Below, in pieces: positions 58,976 through 64,000 of a stretch of 64,000 bases of DNA (position 1 is its first letter; the number at the start of each line of letters is the position of its first letter). The notes below the pieces were generated by a model that did not search any database, was not told the origin of the DNA, and saw only the letters and a program-made list of their open reading frames with translations. Made by a program: the position numbers and the translations under genes. The stretch is from Aegilops tauschii subsp. strangulata (taxonomy: Eukaryota; Streptophyta; Magnoliopsida; Poales; Poaceae), in assembly GCF_002575655.3 (NCBI RefSeq), contig NC_053036.3:162416627-162480626 (forward strand). Reading direction: 5' to 3'.

Positions 58976-59284
58976 GCACCCTATGGTGCTAACGCCACGT
59001 ACGTGGCCGAGAAAGCGTGATCACGTTAGGCCTTCCGGGAATAGTGCCACACTTAGAACCTTCAATAAATTTTGAGCCTGCGTCCCGTCACATTCCAAAT
59101 TACTGCCACACGTTATTTAATTGCAAACCTGTTCACACCGATCAAAACCTAAACGGTCTCACACTTAGGTGCGTATTAGTACTCGTTTATAAATACTACT
59201 ACTCAAAGATGACTGCACATTCCTCCACAACTCGTCGTCCACAAAAACAAACAAGTCATTCATGATCGTTCCCTTGCGTCTGCC
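58976..59284 (+). promoter_or_regulatory. Probable promoter and leader of the coiled-coil ORF
   Basis: Mixed sequence with a TATA-like 'ttataaata' at 59189-59197, about 90 bases before the ATG at 59285. No coding sequence. Confidence 0.4.
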
Positions 59285-59956
59285 ATGGCCAACTTGAGTT
59301 CTGGGTTGAGAGATTGCCACCAGGAAGAGGCGAGCATGGAAGCAGAAGCACAAGAGAAGTCCCGCCTCGCCGCGAAAGCAACCGGCATGTCCCGCCACGC
59401 GGCCGTAGCAGCAGAGAGGTCCCGCCGCACCGCTGAAGCAGCACGGAGGTCCCGCCGCACTGTCGATGCAGTAGACTGGTCCGGCCGCGCCTCAGAAGCA
59501 GAAGAGATATCCCGCCGCGCCGCGAATGCAGCAGAGATGTCCTCCCGCGCCGCGGCGGCCTGGGAAAATGTCTCGCGGGCAGACGAGGACTCTTACAGGC
59601 GTATGCATGCGATCGTCCATAGCTAGATGGATCAGATCTCCGGCTGGGCGAGATTGCAGGATGACATGAAAGCCTCTTTTGAACAGGCTACTGGCGTCAT
59701 CCGGCAAGTAAATGACAGCAATGCGAAGCTCCTGGCCGAGCGCGACCTGCTGAGGGCGAAGATCGTCGGAAGTGCGGAGCAGCGGGAGGAGACCACTGCC
59801 TTATTGAAGAGGACTGGCGTCATCGTCGAGAAACTTATGGACGAGAATGTCGTGCTGCGCATCGAGCACAGAAGGCTGGTGGAGGAATCTGTGGATGCTC
59901 TCAAGCAGCATCTAGAGGACAAGAAAGAGCTCATCGCCGCTCGCCGCGGAGACTAG
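59285..59956 (+). CDS. Coiled-coil protein with seven decapeptide repeats (one in-frame stop)
   Basis: ATG at 59285 opens a frame to TAG at 59624-59626, then the same frame continues from ATG 59627 to TAG at 59954-59956; together about 223 codons. Residues 26-95 are seven perfect-length ten-residue repeats of the type SRRAAEAAEM (30-bp DNA units, 59360-59569). The second half is a classic coiled coil: SNAKLLAERDLLRAKI, LMDENVVLRIEHRRLVEES and LKQHLEDKKELIAARRGD. I know no family match. It lies next to CACTA subterminal repeats, 309 bases after they end, behind a TATA-like box. It may be a captured host gene or a CACTA accessory gene. The stop at 59624 suggests a pseudogene, or two separate products, since an ATG follows directly. 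Confidence 0.55.
59360..59569 (+). repeat. 30-bp coding tandem repeat, seven units
   Basis: Each unit starts tcccgcc and continues gc-rich for exactly 30 bases. The units differ by several substitutions but keep length and frame, encoding the decapeptide repeat of the overlapping ORF. Confidence 0.85.
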
Positions 59957-60540
59957 TTCCCACGGCCTGCAGCAACGTATCAAGAGAGTAGAGATCAGCG
60001 AGCCAGATCGTTGTCTTCCTTCTTCTTTTGCCCTTGTGTATTTTGGGTGTTGCCGCATGTCGCTTTTTTAATTATGTTCCTAAATATGTAAGACAATTAT
60101 TATTCACTGCCATCGTCGTTATATTCATCATGCTTGCTATAAGTCGTAGGTGATGCTATATAGGTCCGTCGGATCTTACATCAAGATCCGTGCAAAACTT
60201 TCTTTTCAGATTTTCATTTTTCTCTCTTAAATCTCAGTCTAGTGAGACATAGCCATGCCGTGAAACAGGGGCTCGGGCGCCATTAATGGAGACGTTGGGA
60301 GGGAGGTGCGCGACGGATAGAGGTCAAAGGGCTCTCCTCCCGATGAGCACGCGTAGGGGTCTGATCGCACGCCTCCCGTACTCAAATAGCTACCCCGCAC
60401 GGCACCTCCTAGCCAATGAAAAAGGGGACGCGTGGCAGCACGTAATTGGTAAGTAGAACGCCCACGGTTTCAATAATAGTTGTGTTTTCGATTTGTAACA
60501 TGACAGCACTTGTTCCAAAATGACTTTGTTGATTGTTAAT
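59957..60540. other. 3' flank of the coiled-coil ORF
   Basis: This is a probable 3' UTR, followed by mixed sequence with no further gene. Confidence 0.4.
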
Positions 60541-61466
60541 GTGTGCGCCTTCGCAAATCGGACAGAGAAATTACCACAGCATGTTGGTGCCATGTCATGA
60601 CACCATGCCAAGTTTCAGTATTTTCATGCGTGTTTTGGATTTACGGGAATTAAAAAATCAAGTTTCTCAATCTTTCCGGCCAAGCCACGACGCCCAGATG
60701 TTTGAATTTCATTCCCATTTCTTGCATGGGACCTAGAAATTCACCCAAGCACACACGTGATTCTTAAACCAACTTTGGTGCACTAGAGCATCTGCTTGTA
60801 GTTCAAATTTGAATTATGCACATTAAATGCCTAGAGATTCAATTGATGTATAAAAAGGCCAAATGAACCTGGATAATTCCAAAATTTAGCACGATACTTC
60901 TATTTGGTCTAATCTGCTTGTGTAAAAAAATTTACCACGACATGTTGATGTCGCTCCATGATAGCATGCCAGTGTAAAAAAATTTACCACGACATGTTGA
61001 TGCCGCTCCATGATATCATGCCAAGTTTCATGAATTTCAGACGCGTTTTGGATTTACTAGAATTTCAAAACAAGGTATCTCAACGTTTTGCCGGCAAACA
61101 ACAGTGCCCTGGTGTTTGAAATTCATTCTCATTTCTTGCATGGGACCTAAGCATGCACCAAAGGACAAAGATTTAATTTTTCAACCAATTTATATGCACT
61201 GGAGCATGTGCATGTAGTTCAAATTTGAATTATGCACATAAATGCATTGAGAAGCTTATACCCAAACCTGCCCCAAATGGGACAAAAATTTTACCACGGC
61301 ATGTTGATGCCGCTCCATGATACCATGACAAGTTTCATGAAATTTCAGACGAGTTTTGGATTTACTAGAATTTAAAAACCAGGTATCTCAACGTTTGCGG
61401 CCGAGTGACGGTGGCAGGGTGTTTGACATTCATTCCCATTTCTTTCATAGGACCTAAGAATGCAAC
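60540..61466 (+). repeat. Degenerate tandem repeat, units of about 310-410 bp
   Basis: Anchors 'ttaccac.gcatgttg.tgc' start near 60570, 60934, 60981 and 61292. Each is followed by 'catgccaagtttca', 'gcgttttggattta', 'tatctcaacg', 'ttcattcccatttcttgcat' and 'tagttcaaatttgaattatg'. A local duplication of about 47 bases repeats the anchor at 60925-61020. No ORF. Confidence 0.75.
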
Positions 61467-64000
61467 TGTAACGCCCCGGATGTGACTTCCCATATTTGTA
61501 ACTCCAACTCTTGCCATTTTCGGCTAGGTGTTATGATATTCCCTTCGTGGTCGGTTTTTGTCTTTCGTTTTGCATTTTGTTCATGTCATGCATCTCATAT
61601 CATGTCATCATGTGCATCTCATTTGCATACGTGTTCGTCTCATGCATCCGAGCATTTTTCCCATTGTCCGTTTTGCAATCCGACACTCCCACATGCACCG
61701 GCGCACCCCTCTTGTCTCTTTTCGTGAGTGGGTGTTGAACATTCTCGGAATGGACAGAGGTTTGCCAAGTGGCCTTGGTACACCACCGGTAGACCACCTG
61801 TGAAGTTTCGTTCCATTTGGAGGTCGTTTGATGCTCCAACGGTTAACCGGGTAACCGCAAAGGCCTTTTGTGTGTTGCAGCCAAACACCCCTCCAAACAT
61901 CCCAATAACCCATCTAAGCCCCCTCCATGCTCTCGGTCGTGTGGGCGAAAACCACACCTCATTTGGAGTCTCCTAGCTCCCTCTACCTATAAATATGTGA
62001 TCCCCTCCGAATTTTTCGCGCAGACCAACCCTAACCCCTTCCCCTCTCCGCCGCCGGACACGTCCGGCCCGAGCCGGACGAAACCATCGCCGCGCCCACA
62101 CCAATCGGGACGCGCCACGTGGCACGCCGCCGCTCCCACCGCCGCCGGCCCGCGAGACCTCCCGGGGCCCTCCGGGCCCGGTCGCCCCCGCCCGCGCCCC
62201 CGCCGCCTTGTCGCCTCCGCCGGCGCCTCCCGCGTCCGCCGCCGTGCTCCGACGCGCCTTCTCGCCGGCGCGCCACCGTCCCGTCCGCCGCCCGTCCCGG
62301 TGTCGCCGCCCGGCTCCGCCGTCCCGCCGCCGACCTCGCCGCCCAGCGCCGCCGTCCGGCCCCCTCCGTGCCGAATCCGGCTTCCCCTGCCCTCCGGCCG
62401 CCCCTTCCTCCAACTCCGGCGAAGCTCCGGCCCCGCCTCGGTTCGCGTGAGAACCCTAGATCTGGAGAAGGTTGACCCCGAAATCCTCCAAGTCCTGAGA
62501 TTATCACATTATGTTGCCCTGTTCATCGCATCATATCTCCTTGCATACTGCTCCGTTTCATGCGCATGATATGTCAAAATGTTCAACGGGTTATGCTCTT
62601 AACTTTGTTCCATTGTACCATGTCCGGTTGAGCTAATCTTGATGCCTAAATCATCGTTGCAAGAGTGCTATATGATGTTTACTGCTGTTACTTATCAGAA
62701 CTTGATGTTTTGTTATTTTTGTTGCATTTGATATGTGCATCTTATGAGCTTGAGCTCTACATCTGTTTTGATCTATGCCATGCCATCTTTATAGGGGTGT
62801 ATGCCATGTATTTTTGTGATCTATGTCGTGACTAGCACAAGCATGCAAACTAGGCTTCGTGATGTTTCTGTTTTCAGGGACTTCAGATTTTGCAGTGTCC
62901 CTTTCCTGCTGTTATTTTCATGCCATGTAAACTTGATGCTACAGGGAGATCCATGCTTATTTTGAGATACTTCAGTAAGGTTGTTTTGATCATATGGTTA
63001 TGCGTTATCCATCCATGCCCCTGTTTGTAATTATGGAGTGCCCTAGCATGTATCAATCTTGCTCTACTTTTGCTATAAAATGTTCCTGGCAGAATGTTAA
63101 CATGATATTCAATTTTGCCATGGGTGTTGCTAGTGATCCATGCATGCTATGGACTCGCTCTTGCCATGATTAGCTTCAAGAACATGTCTTCTTGCTGTAG
63201 GTATGCTTGTTTTGTCATGCATTGCTTTGTGATGAGTGAATTGAGCTCACAAAGATGCCTTCATAATTCTGTTAATGCCATGCTCTGTTTTCTGCAAAGT
63301 CTGAAACCTGTTAACAAAACTTGCTATGTTTACATGGGTGCCATCATATCTTATGATCCTTTTTGGCTCATGGTCATTAAGGGACTTTGGTTCCATGCAT
63401 TTAGTAGATTCATGCCATGCCTTGATATGCTATGATAAGTTCCTGTAGCATGTGTTTTGCTTGCTCTGAACGTTGCTACCTGATGCTGTTTAAGCCATGT
63501 TCAGTATTTTCACCAAGTCTGTGAAGCTGATATCTTTTGCACTTTTGCCATGCTTGTTTGAACCTGTTATATTGTGATCTAGCCGTAGTTCAGTGTTCAT
63601 CTTTTGTCAATCATCTCTTGTAGATCACTGCCATATGCTTTGTTGCTATGTTGGGGTGCTGTAGCATAGTTTCTTGATAGATTCTAAGTGCTATCATGCT
63701 GTTAATCGCAGAATTGTGTCATTCTTGTTTTGCTTGCCATTTGCAAACCGTGCATCCGTTTCCGGTGATCTTTATATCGTTTTCGACCGAAATCATCTCA
63801 TCTTTCCAACGGCATACTGCAGTTGCCAAGTTAATGCTTTGTTCATCTTTTCCCTTCCGGAGCACGCATATGCATTGCATATCACATCTCGCATATCATG
63901 CCATGTATTGCATCATGTTGTTTGTGCATTTCCCGTGATTGATTGTTGGTCCTTTGCTTGTGTTCTTGTTTTGGGTACAGCCGGGAGACAAGTACGCTTA
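61467..64000 (+). mobile_element. LTR of a retrotransposon, 5' end at 61467, running off the window
   Basis: TGTAACGCCCCGGATGTGAC at 61467 is a typical grass LTR start; the five bases before it are gcaac. A TATA box TATAAATA lies at 61988-61995, followed about 50 bases later by a GC-rich leader (62040-62450) and then more than 1.5 kb of AT-rich sequence with many atgcc and tgcatg words. No LTR end or PBS appears before 64000, so the LTR would be at least 2.5 kb, or part of this may be internal. Open frames in the GC-rich block (61868-62569) are Pro/Ala/Arg-rich in every register and not called as genes. Confidence 0.55.
61988..61995 (+). promoter_or_regulatory. LTR TATA box
   Basis: TATAAATA in 'ctacctataaatatgtgatc', about 520 bases into the LTR, upstream of a C-rich transcribed-leader-like stretch starting 'gcagaccaaccctaacccc'. 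Confidence 0.6.

Noticed and set aside
61868..62569. A 233-codon Pro-rich open frame in the last LTR
   Set aside because: Same composition effect; it starts before the TATA box and has several overlapping open registers.

Overview
The window is plant nuclear DNA, almost certainly from a Triticeae grass (wheat, goatgrass or barley type). The evidence is spliceosomal GT-AG introns, Stowaway MITEs with CTCCCTCC ends, CACTA DNA transposons, and nested Ty3-gypsy and Ty1-copia retrotransposons. Nothing looks bacterial or viral. About nine tenths is transposon or decayed repeat. Family names and domain accessions come from memory, since no database search could be run.

Layout. 1-2704: two plus-strand B3-domain genes, one cut by the window edge and one that models cleanly as five exons (218 aa). 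About 3100-7024: the repeat-rich right part of a CACTA element. 7025-10746: another CACTA-like unit carrying an Ala-rich ORF and a B3 gene broken by a nonsense codon. 10747-14818: one side of an LTR retrotransposon read on the minus strand, whose LTR holds an 853-bp foldback element. 14819-15315: an F-box gene cut off by that LTR. 15316-18840: microsatellite-like DNA with a tandem duplication of about 950 bp that includes a MITE. 18841-24113: the right part of a second CACTA element with gene-like exons and about 1 kb of GGGCC-rich subterminal repeats.

24114-38385 is an old plus-strand gypsy element (truncated LTR, PBS, gag, protease, RT, RNase H, many stops). A related non-autonomous gypsy element sits inside it in the opposite orientation (25582-34022, TSD TCAGT), as does a solo LTR (34325-35806). 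The non-autonomous element has sense gag, no pol, and a multi-exon antisense gene in place of pol. 38386-43048 holds fragments of an Athila-like gypsy and a BARE/Angela-like copia element. At 43049 the copia RT is cut by the CACTACTGCAGG end of another CACTA element. That element is split by an LTR retrotransposon without pol (43181-58495, TSD CGGAT), which is split by a complete CACTA element (46632-54620, TSD TGA) carrying a TNP2-type transposase gene of three exons with light damage. The CACTA element begun at 43049 resumes at 58501 and is followed by an ORF with seven decapeptide repeats (59285-59956). A degenerate repeat array (60540-61466) and a long LTR that runs off the window (61467-64000) close the region.

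How the parts relate. The only plausible working host genes are the two B3 genes at the left. The rest records successive insertions; three nested insertions have matching target-site duplications. The best candidates for less-described biology are the gag-plus-antisense-gene retrotransposon, the 1.5-kb-LTR family with no recognisable gag or pol but an unknown Cys-rich ORF, and the gene-carrying CACTA elements.
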